From the NCBI GenBank assembly GCA_000824825.2, contig LM655198.1, forward strand, positions 99,185 to 163,184: a stretch of 64,000 bases of DNA, written 5' to 3'. The notes under the pieces are model-generated. The model searched no databases and had not been told where the DNA came from. It worked only from the letters and a program-made list of their open reading frames with translations. Both the position numbers and the translations under genes were made by a program. The DNA comes from Mesorhizobium sp. ORS 3324. Its GTDB lineage: Bacteria > Pseudomonadota > Alphaproteobacteria > Rhizobiales > Rhizobiaceae. This document shows, piece by piece, positions 28,338 to 36,685 of the stretch; the stretch's first letter is position 1, and every line of letters begins with the position of its first letter.

Positions 28338-29222
28338 CTAGGTTGCCCTCGCCAGTTGCAACGGCTTGAGAGCGGCTTCGATTTTTACCTCTTCGTCTGG
28401 GCCGACCTCGCAGACGGGCGCGCGAACAGTGCCGCCGTCAAAGCCCATCTGTCGCGATGCCGCTTTGACAGCCGGGATGTAATCGTTCTGCCAGCAGTAG
28501 GCGACGATCGGGAACATCGACTGCCACAGCTTCAGGCCCTCGGCGTGCTTGCCGCTGTCGATAAGGTTGAAGAGCTGAACTGCCTCGCGCGGGAAGATAT
28601 TGGCGCAGCCCCAAATCGTACCTGCAGTACCCAGCATGAAAGAGAACGGTGCGTTCGGATCGGCACCGTTCAGGATCTTGCCGCCGCATGCCAACAGCGC
28701 CTGTTGTTTGCAGAGGTCGCCTGAGCTGTCTTTGATGAAGTTGAAATTATCCAGTTGCAGCAAACGGGTATATAGCTTGGGAGTGAGCTCGATCCCCGTC
28801 GCTCCCGGAATATTGTAGCCTATGACGTCGATCGACACTTCCTTGCAGACCGCCTCATAGAAAGCGAAAATACCATCATCGTGCTTGGGGCCCTCGAAAA
28901 AGGGCGGCAGGATCATCAGCGCATCTACGCCCGCGTCTTGAGCGGCCTTGGAGCGACGGATCACTTCTTGCAGGTTCAGGGCCGAGGTCTGCGCAGTAAT
29001 CGCTGCACGCCCGTTGATCCGCTTCACGCCCGTTGCGAACAGCTTGTTGCATTCTTCCTCGGTGAGGTAGGCATGCTGGCCTGTGCCGGAACTCAGCACG
29101 AAGCCATGCATACCGGTTTCCAGATATTGGTCGAGCAACCTGTCCCAGCGCGCGAAATCGATCGACCCGTCCTTATGGAAGGGAGTCTGCATCGCTAGGT
29201 TGATACCTCTCAAATTCGCCAT
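28338..29222 (-). CDS. Dihydrodipicolinate synthase (DapA) family lyase
   Basis: TIM-barrel Schiff-base lyase or deaminase, 294 residues. The active Lys is in NFIKDSSGD near 165 and the conserved Tyr in IGYNIPGATG near 135; GTGQHAYLT replaces the lysine-pathway GTTGE loop, so it is probably catabolic (for example a keto-deoxy sugar acid or hydroxyproline-type intermediate). AGGAG lies 9 nt before the ATG. The gene is second in the eight-gene operon, 32 bp after the oxidase. A role in lysine synthesis is unlikely given the neighbours. Confidence 0.9.
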   Translation of the reverse strand: MANLRGINLAMQTPFHKDGSIDFARWDRLLDQYLETGMHGFVLSSGTGQHAYLTEEECNKLFATGVKRINGRAAITAQTSALNLQEVIRRSKAAQDAGVDALMILPPFFEGPKHDDGIFAFYEAVCKEVSIDVIGYNIPGATGIELTPKLYTRLLQLDNFNFIKDSSGDLCKQQALLACGGKILNGADPNAPFSFMLGTAGTIWGCANIFPREAVQLFNLIDSGKHAEGLKLWQSMFPIVAYCWQNDYIPAVKAASRQMGFDGGTVRAPVCEVGPDEEVKIEAALKPLQLARAT

Positions 29223-29254
29223 GTTAGTTACTCCTGACCTAAATTTACCGACAG

Positions 29255-30652
29255 CTATACTTCACGCCCGGCTCTCCAGAGCCGGAACCTCGTTGAATAT
29301 CGCACGCCGAGCGAAGTGATGAATTTTGGGTATGCCGGGCTTGGCCTTGCCTTGTTCTGCAAAATGCGGATTGACTTGCTGTCCTGGCCACAGGCGAGCT
29401 CGGCTACAGCCTTTCCGTAGATTGCGCCGCGCGAAACACCGGTCCCGTTGCAGAAGCCCGCCCCGAACACTCGATCACTCAGCCGACCGAAAACGAAACC
29501 CCCGTTCTGGGCCAGGCTAAGAGCGCCGCCCCAGGTGTATTCAAAGCCGATCGAAGATATTTGAGGGAACCGGCGATCGAACGATTTTTGATGGCTGCGT
29601 CTGGCGCGGGCGATCTGAGTTGCAGTCGTATGGAAACCGTCGGCGTAGTCGTAGATGTTGCGTATAAAAAGCCGGTTATCGATTGTCCGGCGAACTGTGG
29701 TCCCGAAGCTTTCCGCAGGGATCAAGCCGAAGGTATTGCGACCGCCAATTCTGGCCACTTCCGCGGCCGTCAAAGGCCGGGTCATGCTCGCATAGGTATA
29801 AACAGGGATAGCGCTCTTCTCGTAGAAGCCAAACTCAGAGATAAACCCGTTGTTGGCCAGAATAATGTTTTTGGCATGGATCTCGCCGTTCGCCGTGCGC
29901 AGGACATGGCGCGGGGAGCCGTAAACAACCTCCAGGATCGGCGTCTTTTCATATACTTTGGCGTTGTCTCCGAGATTGGCTGCGATGCCGCGGAGCAAGG
30001 CTGCCGGCTGCAGCAGAACGGTGCCAGGGGTGTGCAGGCCTTTCGTGTAGTAGGAGCTGCCAACCATCTCTCTCATCTGATCGGCGTTATACCACTGATA
30101 TTCTGCTCCGATGCGATCGAGTGCGAGAGCGAAGGTTCTAAGACAAGCCTCGCCCCTCGCCGTCACAGCTGAGTGCGTCTTTCCTTCCGGACTCCAATCG
30201 CATTTGATGCCATACCTTTCTACAGCATCCCGCAGATAGGCTATGCCCTCCAGATTGATGTCGCGCTCTTCGATATTGCCTTTTTCGTCTTCGACGAAAT
30301 TCGCGTTGCGGGGGTTGTGAGCAAGGTCGATCGCATAGCCAGCGCAGCGCCCCGCTGCGTTATTGCCAATTTCGACCGCATCGACCAGCAGAACCGAATC
30401 CTGGCGGCGAAGCTCTGCAATGCGTCGGGCCGCGTTAGTGCCGAACCATCCCCCACCCACCACAACCCAATCAGCGTCGACCCGCCCAGACAGCGGAGCA
30501 GCAAGATTTACATCTCGTAAATTCGCGAACCACCCGCTGACGGTCAGCTCTGAGGGCAAGTTGCTGATTTTGACCGTCCCGGTGGACGGTGAGGAAGCAA
30601 TTTGAGGGTTGGTCTCACCAGGAGCCATGGCAAAACGTTCTATATCAAACAT
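29255..30652 (-). CDS. DAO-family FAD amine oxidase or dehydrogenase
   Basis: FAD-dependent oxidoreductase of the DAO/PuuB group, 465 residues, first gene of the operon. A 55-residue N-terminal extension precedes the FAD loop WVVVGGGWFGTNAARRIAE. DAVEIGNNAAGRCAGYA follows, then YASMTRPLT, and near the end GAGFCNGTGVSRGAIYGKAVAEL, all typical of gamma-glutamylputrescine oxidase-like and glycine oxidase-like enzymes. It likely oxidises a C-N bond of an amine or amino acid. ATG at 30652 has an AAAGGG stretch upstream. Substrate is not determined. Confidence 0.85.
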   Translation of the reverse strand: MFDIERFAMAPGETNPQIASSPSTGTVKISNLPSELTVSGWFANLRDVNLAAPLSGRVDADWVVVGGGWFGTNAARRIAELRRQDSVLLVDAVEIGNNAAGRCAGYAIDLAHNPRNANFVEDEKGNIEERDINLEGIAYLRDAVERYGIKCDWSPEGKTHSAVTARGEACLRTFALALDRIGAEYQWYNADQMREMVGSSYYTKGLHTPGTVLLQPAALLRGIAANLGDNAKVYEKTPILEVVYGSPRHVLRTANGEIHAKNIILANNGFISEFGFYEKSAIPVYTYASMTRPLTAAEVARIGGRNTFGLIPAESFGTTVRRTIDNRLFIRNIYDYADGFHTTATQIARARRSHQKSFDRRFPQISSIGFEYTWGGALSLAQNGGFVFGRLSDRVFGAGFCNGTGVSRGAIYGKAVAELACGQDSKSIRILQNKARPSPAYPKFITSLGVRYSTRFRLWRAGREV

Positions 30653-31943
30653 GGGGGACGCCCTTTGTCGCCCAGTGGCGGGCGTCTAGATAGAGAAGCT
30701 TACCGTATAATCTTTTTCGCCATTTGGAGAGGTCAAAACTCAGGGCTTGTGCCTTCATTATTTTGCCGCTGCTATAGAGAGAATTTATGTATCGTGGCGC
30801 GCTTGTAGGTTCCTAAGTGTCTGCAACGAGCAGAGGCCGGCCCTCCTCCTTTTTCAAAATCTACCGCCGACATCGCCGCGTCCTATCGCTGGATCGGATT
30901 CTTTGAGTGCAGCTACTGCGCGGGGCGCTTCGGGAACCGGATCGAAACCTTCGGCGGCCTTTGGTCTGGCTCAGAATTCCTGCTAGGTTTCACTGTCGCC
31001 CACGTCCTAGCCCGCGGCGGAATCATGATGGACGCGCAGAACTCGGCCGTGATTGTCGCGCTTCAGTTCCGAGCCGGCGCCGACCGGGGCCAGGACCAAT
31101 CCTCCCGGTCCGCCGCGCAAGCAGCTGAGTTGTGTGCTTCCACGAGTCTAGAACTCGGCCCAGGTCAGATCGCTTGCGTGTGCGATTGCCTGAGCTGGCG
31201 CCAAGCATCTTCAATATTCATTGGCTTGCGCGCCATGGCCCGGTTAATGCCCGCCTGGTGAGAAGGTTTTAAAAGAGCACCACGGGGGAGGTCTTGTCGG
31301 CAGATCAGCTCGCAACAAAGAATCGAAAGCAGGACGGCGCAAAGATTGACTCTGGAAGTACCCTCTCAAAAGCGCCCCGCACAAGGCATGCAACTCATCA
31401 AGCGAAAGCGCCAACGCCGGGCCGAACAGACGCATTCCAGCCGCAAACATATTCCTGTCCCAATTCGACCGATTTCATTCCACGACTGCGTCATCCCCTT
31501 ATCAGCCCGAGTAATGCAGACTTGCATCAATGGGCCATCGCTGGTCGCAGCACCATTCCGACAACCTACGGCCGTCCATGCTGCCTGGACTGCATCGATC
31601 GCTACGCAGCACAAATGGCCGAAGCCCGGACGCGGAACGGAACCAGCAAGCGGCTGTTTTTTTCACGAAACCCAAGTACGAATTCAAAACCTTTTGTTCT
31701 GATCCCCAAGGTTTAAAGACCTAGATCCAGGGCTTCTCTCGGCGCTTGAGGATGAAGCGGTGGACATGAGTTCCCTTGCAATCCAACTTGCCGGGAATTA
31801 TCGTGAGCGGATCAAGAGAAGCAGCGCACGCTGTTTCGCTTGCGCGTTTGAACCAATCCTTCTGGGATTGAACTCATGTCGCTCGGATTCCATGTAATCT
31901 AAGGGGAAGAGCGATCGTCCGCAAGTACTATAACCTGCCACCA
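30653..31943. other. Long intergenic region between the operon and the LysR gene
   Basis: About 1.3 kb without a gene I can support. It should hold the operon promoter; a stretch at 30690-30740 (ATAATCTTTTT) resembles the AT-rich segment beside the T-N11-A box at 11.7 kb, in opposite orientation, but does not contain the full box. Reading frames near 30850-31250 look protein-like in part (SYRWIGFFECSYCAG) but have no known match. The distance to LysR is long for a classic divergent pair. Confidence 0.35.
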
Positions 31944-32822
31944 TTGACGACGCTGGCCGTCTTTGAGGCAACGGCTCGCCATGCGAACTTTAAAAACGCC
32001 GCAGATGAGATGAACGTAACTGTCAGTGCGGTAAGCCGGCAGATAAAAGCGCTAGAGGATGAACTCGGTCTCAAACTTTTCATCCGACATAAAAATGGAG
32101 TGCAGCTGACCGCTGCCGCGCAAGATTTGTTTTCCGAAGTTGCCGCTAGCCTATCTCGTTGCTCTGAAGCTGTCCAGGCCTTGAGAATTGAGAAGGACGA
32201 GGAAATCGTCACTTTCGCCTGCACCGATGCTTTTGCAACCCACTGGCTTATGCCGAGGATGGGAGATTTCTGGGCCAAATTTCCGCACATTACGGTCAAT
32301 CATTTCATCTCCGATGAGGTTCGCGACTTTCGAAACGCCGAAGTAGACCTCTTTGTAAGACCTGCAGCAGGAATATGGGCGAATGAAAGCACAGAGCCCT
32401 TATTCAAAGACCTTATTTATCCTGTTTGTGGCACAGCTTTCGCAGAAGAACACCGCTTTACGAAGGCCGCCGACTTGGCTTACCTTCCGCTACTGCACGT
32501 AGATTGGAATAACCGGCATTGGCCTCGATGGCATGATTTTCTGCAAAACGCATCTGTTCCCTACCAAGGATTGCGCGGGTGCAGATTTAACAGATATTCG
32601 GCTCTCCTTACGGCGGCTGAAGCAAATCAAGGTTTAGCGCTAGGATGGGATTCACTGGTCAGACCGATGGTCGACCAAGGAAGACTCGTGCGGTTTTCCG
32701 ATGTCGCAATGCGTGATCCTGTGGGGTTTTGTCTAGCTTGGAACAACAGGAAACCACTCTCAAAACCCGCATCAACAATGCGCGCTTGGGTGTTGGACCA
32801 GGCACGCGCGGCAGCCTTCTAG
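31944..32822 (+). CDS. LysR-family regulator, GcvA/AmpR-like
   Basis: LysR transcription factor. The winged helix reads LAVFEATARHANFKNAADEMNVTVSAVSRQIKALEDELGLKLF; the ligand domain follows with WLMPRMGDFWAKFPHI, a GcvA-subgroup feature. From the TTG at 31944 it has 292 residues. The frame stays open upstream as RKYYNLPPL, the normal GcvA-type opening, and AAGGGGA lies upstream, but the codon in the expected start position (31914) is ATC, not ATG. The start is therefore unsettled. It is the only complete LysR gene in the window, and thus the prime candidate for binding the shared T-N11-A boxes; that is inference. Confidence 0.85.
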   Translation: MTTLAVFEATARHANFKNAADEMNVTVSAVSRQIKALEDELGLKLFIRHKNGVQLTAAAQDLFSEVAASLSRCSEAVQALRIEKDEEIVTFACTDAFATHWLMPRMGDFWAKFPHITVNHFISDEVRDFRNAEVDLFVRPAAGIWANESTEPLFKDLIYPVCGTAFAEEHRFTKAADLAYLPLLHVDWNNRHWPRWHDFLQNASVPYQGLRGCRFNRYSALLTAAEANQGLALGWDSLVRPMVDQGRLVRFSDVAMRDPVGFCLAWNNRKPLSKPASTMRAWVLDQARAAAF

Positions 32823-33561
32823 CACCCTCTGCAAGCCGGGGATTTAATGCATCATGGCTGTTTGGGTGACCTTATGCATGAACGTGTTGTAGCGCTTGCG
32901 GCTAATGCTCTCTTTCGGACGTGAGCCGGAAAGAGATTCGCTGCCTACAAAATCTGGACCAGGATAGCCGGATGCAAGTCTGCAGCTGGCCGGGGGAATT
33001 CGAAGCCTCATTCGAAGTCATGAGGCCCGTCCCACTTAACGCGGTGGTCGCGACAGGCGAGAGGGACCGCCAGTCGAGCTCCATCGTCGAATAGATGCGC
33101 TTTGCGCAGCGTCTATTTGGCCTCTATCGGCGCGGTATCCCCCTCGGGATCCGTTTGCTCGGACGATTGGCTCGGCCTCAGTGCGCCACCGTGTACCTCC
33201 GTCCTCTTGACCGACTCGTTAGGGTTTCCGCCGTGCAGCCGGCCTACCGTCATGGTTTGACCCTGCGAGGTTGGAGCTCCAGCCAACTCAGCGCGACTCA
33301 ATGCATTACGCTCAACTCAGGTTGATTTTATTTTCCTTTGAGCTCTGAGCATGCGCATTCTATGGTTCTCTCGTAAGCGGGTTGCAGGAGCAAAGGGAAG
33401 CCACGCGGGTCGAGGAGCTGATGTGTTGCAATCAGCGGCCTCCGATGGTTTTTTTGCTACGCGACGTGCCCGTCCCAATGGAACCCCAAAGCTGGAACTT
33501 CCGGGCTCCGCCCGGCGACACGGCCATGCTGGCCTTGCGAAGCCATAGATGAGTGACTCTC
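32823..33561. other. Intergenic region, no gene supported
   Basis: About 0.74 kb before the hydroxylase gene. Short open frames occur on both strands but none has a recognisable family or convincing ribosome site. Confidence 0.35.
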
Positions 33562-34575
33562 ATGACACATGACACTACGACGCCGGATGTCAGGCTTCCG
33601 GGGAAATCGACCTGGAACTACCACCCTGACCTCCCGCTTGAGGACCGGTCGCTGTTTAACTTGAAACGCGGACTGATCCTTGGGCTGAAGGTGTTGTGGA
33701 ATTCTTGGCTGCCAATATCGGATAGGTTGCTCATTGTTGGCTTGTCATGCCTAACGTGGTTCTACCTGTCGCCCTCGCTGGAAACAGCGCGAACTTTTGC
33801 TTTCGACTGGATCGCGGCCGTTTACCTGCGCAACCTCGCGCTGATGGTTTTCGTGGCCGGAGGAATGCATCTCTACCTCTACACCTTCAAGCGACAAGGC
33901 AATCATCTTCGGTATGATGCCCGGCCATTTCACAAAAAAAGCGCTCTATATACGTTCAGCAGCCAGATCTTGGACAACGTTTATTGGTCAGTCGCGAGCG
34001 GAGCGACGATTTGGACGGCATACGAAGTTCTGGGCCTCTGGGCGTATGCCAACGGCTATGCGCCGATGCTGAGCATTTCTGAACACCCGGTGTGGTTTGT
34101 ACTTTGGTTTGTGCTTTTGCCCCTATACGGCGTATTCCACTTTTATTGGATTCACCGCCTACTGCATTGGGGGCCGATATACCACAAGATCCATTCTATT
34201 CATCATCGAAACGTGAATGTCGGCCCGTGGTCTGGCATGTCGATGCACCCAGGTGAGCATATAATATATCTGAGTTCGGTCCTGATCCATCTAGTGATCC
34301 CGTCTCATCCGATACACCTCATCTTTCATCTGCAAAACAAGGTGCTTTTGGCCATCAGCTCCCACAGTGGCTATGAAGCAGTGACCGCTGGAGAGGACAG
34401 CGACGCTGGACTGAAGGTGGGAGACTTCTTCCATCAACTGCACCATCGCTATTTCGAGTGCAACTACGGTGAGCCCGAAGTGCCGTGCGACAAATGGTTT
34501 GGCACTTTCCACGACGGCACGGAAGAGGCCACGGCCCGCACTCGGGCCCGCTTGAAGGAAATGCGCAAGAGGTAA
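33562..34575 (+). CDS. Membrane di-iron hydroxylase, sterol desaturase/fatty acid hydroxylase superfamily
   Basis: Integral membrane hydroxylase or desaturase, 337 residues from the ATG at 33562 (a GTG lies three codons earlier). Hydrophobic segments lie near 60-80, 95-115, 145-170 and 180-200. The three His clusters that bind the two irons are clear: HRLLH near 205, HSIHHRN near 217, and HQLHHRYF near 295. It is followed by a [2Fe-2S] ferredoxin 61 bp on and a ferredoxin reductase, which form a full electron chain from NAD(P)H. Such enzymes hydroxylate lipids, carotenoids or sterol-like molecules; the substrate here is unknown. Confidence 0.88.
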   Translation: MTHDTTTPDVRLPGKSTWNYHPDLPLEDRSLFNLKRGLILGLKVLWNSWLPISDRLLIVGLSCLTWFYLSPSLETARTFAFDWIAAVYLRNLALMVFVAGGMHLYLYTFKRQGNHLRYDARPFHKKSALYTFSSQILDNVYWSVASGATIWTAYEVLGLWAYANGYAPMLSISEHPVWFVLWFVLLPLYGVFHFYWIHRLLHWGPIYHKIHSIHHRNVNVGPWSGMSMHPGEHIIYLSSVLIHLVIPSHPIHLIFHLQNKVLLAISSHSGYEAVTAGEDSDAGLKVGDFFHQLHHRYFECNYGEPEVPCDKWFGTFHDGTEEATARTRARLKEMRKR

Positions 34576-34636
34576 ATACGCCGGCCGCGAAGCGCTGGGT
34601 CGTTAGTTGCTGCACTACAAGTCTAGGAAGATCGCA

Positions 34637-34960
34637 ATGATCAAGATCACCTACGTTGAACATAATGGCCGGGAGCATGTTGTGGACGTTCCTCGCGGCG
34701 CCACGGTCATGGAAGGAGCCCGAGACAACGGTATCCCCGGTATCGAGGCGGATTGCGGTGGAGCTTGTTCCTGCGCGACTTGTCACGCATATGTCGACCC
34801 GAGTTGGGCGGGTAAGCTTCCGCCAAAAGAGTCTATGGAAAACGATATGCTCGATTTCGCGTTCGAGCCAGATCCTGTCCGTTCGCGCCTTACGTGTCAG
34901 ATCAGGGTCAATGATGCGTTAGAAGGACTTGTTCTTCACATGCCCGCAAAGCAGGTGTGA
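34637..34960 (+). CDS. [2Fe-2S] ferredoxin, adrenodoxin/putidaredoxin type
   Basis: Small electron carrier, 107 residues. Cys ligands appear in the order C-x5-C-x2-C (DCGGACSCATC) and LTCQI, as in adrenodoxin-type ferredoxins. MEGARDNGIPGIEADC is the usual lead-in. The ATG at 34637 has AGGA 8 nt upstream; the frame opens at 34607 but that part does not look like ferredoxin. Lying between the hydroxylase and the reductase, it should pass electrons from the reductase to the di-iron centre. Confidence 0.93.
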   Translation: MIKITYVEHNGREHVVDVPRGATVMEGARDNGIPGIEADCGGACSCATCHAYVDPSWAGKLPPKESMENDMLDFAFEPDPVRSRLTCQIRVNDALEGLVLHMPAKQV

Positions 34961-35018
34961 ATCCTCGGACGATCTTCGAACGCTTGGGCAAGTGCGATCT
35001 TGCGGAAGGAATTTGTGC

Positions 35019-36233
35019 ATGACCGGTATTGTCGTGGTTGGTGCCGGTCAAGCCGGAGCGTCGCTGGCAGCCAGGGTGCGGGCCTTGGGGTACGATGGGT
35101 CGGTGACGCTTATCGGTGAAGAGCCCACCCCGCCCTATCAACGGCCGCCGCTGTCCAAGGGCTATCTTCTTGGAGATCTGGACCTGGAGCGGCTTTACCT
35201 TCGTGCATCATCTTTCTGGAAAGAGAACGAAATCGATCTCAAATTGTCCGCACCTGTGAAATCCATCGATCGCTCGGCTAGGACAGTACTCGCGGATGGT
35301 GAGCCAATCCCTTATGGGAAGCTAGCGCTTACAATGGGCTCCAGCCCGCGGCGGATGCCGGTGGCGGCGGGCGGTGATTTGAGGGGCGTGTACACGATCC
35401 GAACGCTCGCCGATGTCGACGCAATGGCTAGCGAATTCCAATCAGGACGGAAGCTGCTTGTTATCGGGGGCGGCTATCTCGGGCTCGAGGTCGCCGCCGT
35501 CGGGGTCAAGCTTGGGCTTGAGATCACGCTGATTGAGATGGCCCCCCGGATTCTCCAGCGCGTCGCGGCGCCGCCAACCTCGGACTATTTCCGTGAGTTG
35601 CACTGTAGCCACGGCGTCAATATCCTCGAGAATACAGAAATCGAGCGTCTGACGGGCGATGTCCGCGTGTCCGGCGCGGAACTCTCGAACGGCATTACGG
35701 TTCCAACCGACTTTGTCATAGTTGCCATTGGGGTCACGCCTAAAACTGGCATTGCTGAGGAAGCGGGGCTCGAGATCGAAAATGGGATTCGAACCGACTC
35801 TCACGGCCGCACGTCAGACCCAAACATATGGTCAGCCGGTGAATGTGCATCCTTTCCCTATAAAGGAAGGCGCCTCCGGCTTGAATGTGTTGGCAATGCA
35901 ATCGATCAGGCCGAACTGGTCGCCCGAAACATGCTTGGTGGGTCCGAGAGCTATAAGGCCAAACCCTGGTTCTGGTCGGATCAATATGACGTTAAGCTTC
36001 AGATAGCGGGCTTGAATACAGGTTACGATCGGATCGCTCGACGAAAGGGCGACAATGATCGGTCGATGTCGGTGTGGTACTACAGGGGTGGACGGCTGCT
36101 GGCTGTCGACGCGATAAATGACCCGCGCGCCTACATGGCCGGCAAACGAATCATCGACGCCGCTCAGACTGTTGCACCCGAGCATGTGATGGATCTTCGA
36201 AAGATACCAAAGCTCTGTTGGCATACGCCATGA
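35019..36233 (+). CDS. Ferredoxin reductase (FAD, NAD(P)H-dependent), putidaredoxin-reductase type
   Basis: Flavoprotein of the rubredoxin/putidaredoxin reductase family, 404 residues. FAD loop VVVGAGQAGASLAARVRALG opens the protein; PPYQRPPLSKGYL follows; the NAD(P)H loop LVIGGGYLGLEVAAVG is at about 150; SAGECASF near 285 is the second FAD contact (Glu in place of the usual Asp); and the C-terminal domain has FWSDQYDVKLQIAG. The ATG at 35019 has GGAAGGA 8 nt upstream; the frame extends upstream to overlap the ferredoxin gene. It completes the hydroxylase electron chain. Confidence 0.93.
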   Translation: MTGIVVVGAGQAGASLAARVRALGYDGSVTLIGEEPTPPYQRPPLSKGYLLGDLDLERLYLRASSFWKENEIDLKLSAPVKSIDRSARTVLADGEPIPYGKLALTMGSSPRRMPVAAGGDLRGVYTIRTLADVDAMASEFQSGRKLLVIGGGYLGLEVAAVGVKLGLEITLIEMAPRILQRVAAPPTSDYFRELHCSHGVNILENTEIERLTGDVRVSGAELSNGITVPTDFVIVAIGVTPKTGIAEEAGLEIENGIRTDSHGRTSDPNIWSAGECASFPYKGRRLRLECVGNAIDQAELVARNMLGGSESYKAKPWFWSDQYDVKLQIAGLNTGYDRIARRKGDNDRSMSVWYYRGGRLLAVDAINDPRAYMAGKRIIDAAQTVAPEHVMDLRKIPKLCWHTP

Positions 36234-36318
36234 GCTCATGAAAGCTTTTTCCATGCAGCAAACTTGTCTGAAGATCCGTGAAGTGATGCCGGCGCAAAGC
36301 TCTGTCAGGCAAAGAGAC

Positions 36319-36335
36319 ATAAACTGCGATCATGT
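36319..36335 (+). promoter_or_regulatory. LysR-type T-N11-A box upstream of SBP3
   Basis: ATAAACTGCGATCATGT. It agrees with the SBP1 box over most positions, including the preceding C, and is followed by a T-rich run and TCTACC like the 18.1 and 48.6 kb copies. It lies 351 bp before SBP3, about 180 bp further than at the other genes; a fragment of another SBP gene occupies part of the extra space. Confidence 0.5.
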
Positions 36336-36599
36336 CTGGCACCTTTTTTTCGTCTACCAGAAGCTCGCAGTCGCAGCATATGATTTCGCCCTATTAACAT
36401 TGGCGTGCTCCCTCAGGCAAAACCGGTGGAGTGCGCATTTGTCAGCTAACCGTCCTTCTATCTTCGGAGGGCCTGATGGTTACCGCGGCAGGAACAGCGG
36501 GTATCGCCAAGAATCCCAAGTTAGTTGGCATGGTGCGGCTTCGGCTCTATCCGCACTTTCTCGGGACTGTCTGCAACCCACCGTCGTTAACAGCGCAGT

Positions 36600-36680
36600 T
36601 TCAAAACCTACAATCTCAACGAGGATGCCAGTGAACGCACGCTGAAGGTTCGCAGAGGCATTGCAAAGCGAAAAGGGGAA
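36600..36680 (+). pseudogene. Short relic of a further SBP gene
   Basis: One frame reads YNLNEDASERTLKVRRGI, close to the NEDATEYTLHVRRGV block of SBP2. It is cut on both sides and ends just before the ribosome site of SBP3. This suggests a lost fourth SBP copy. Confidence 0.5.
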
Positions 36681-36685
36681 AGCAC

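Noticed and set aside
30690..30740. Possible sixth T-N11-A box before the eight-gene operon
   Set aside because: Only the ATAATCTTTTT segment matches; the 17-bp box itself is not present in either orientation.
36337..36353. Possible sigma-54 promoter before SBP3 (TGGCACC followed by T-run)
   Set aside because: The -12 part reads TTTC instead of TTGC, so it fails the key GC.
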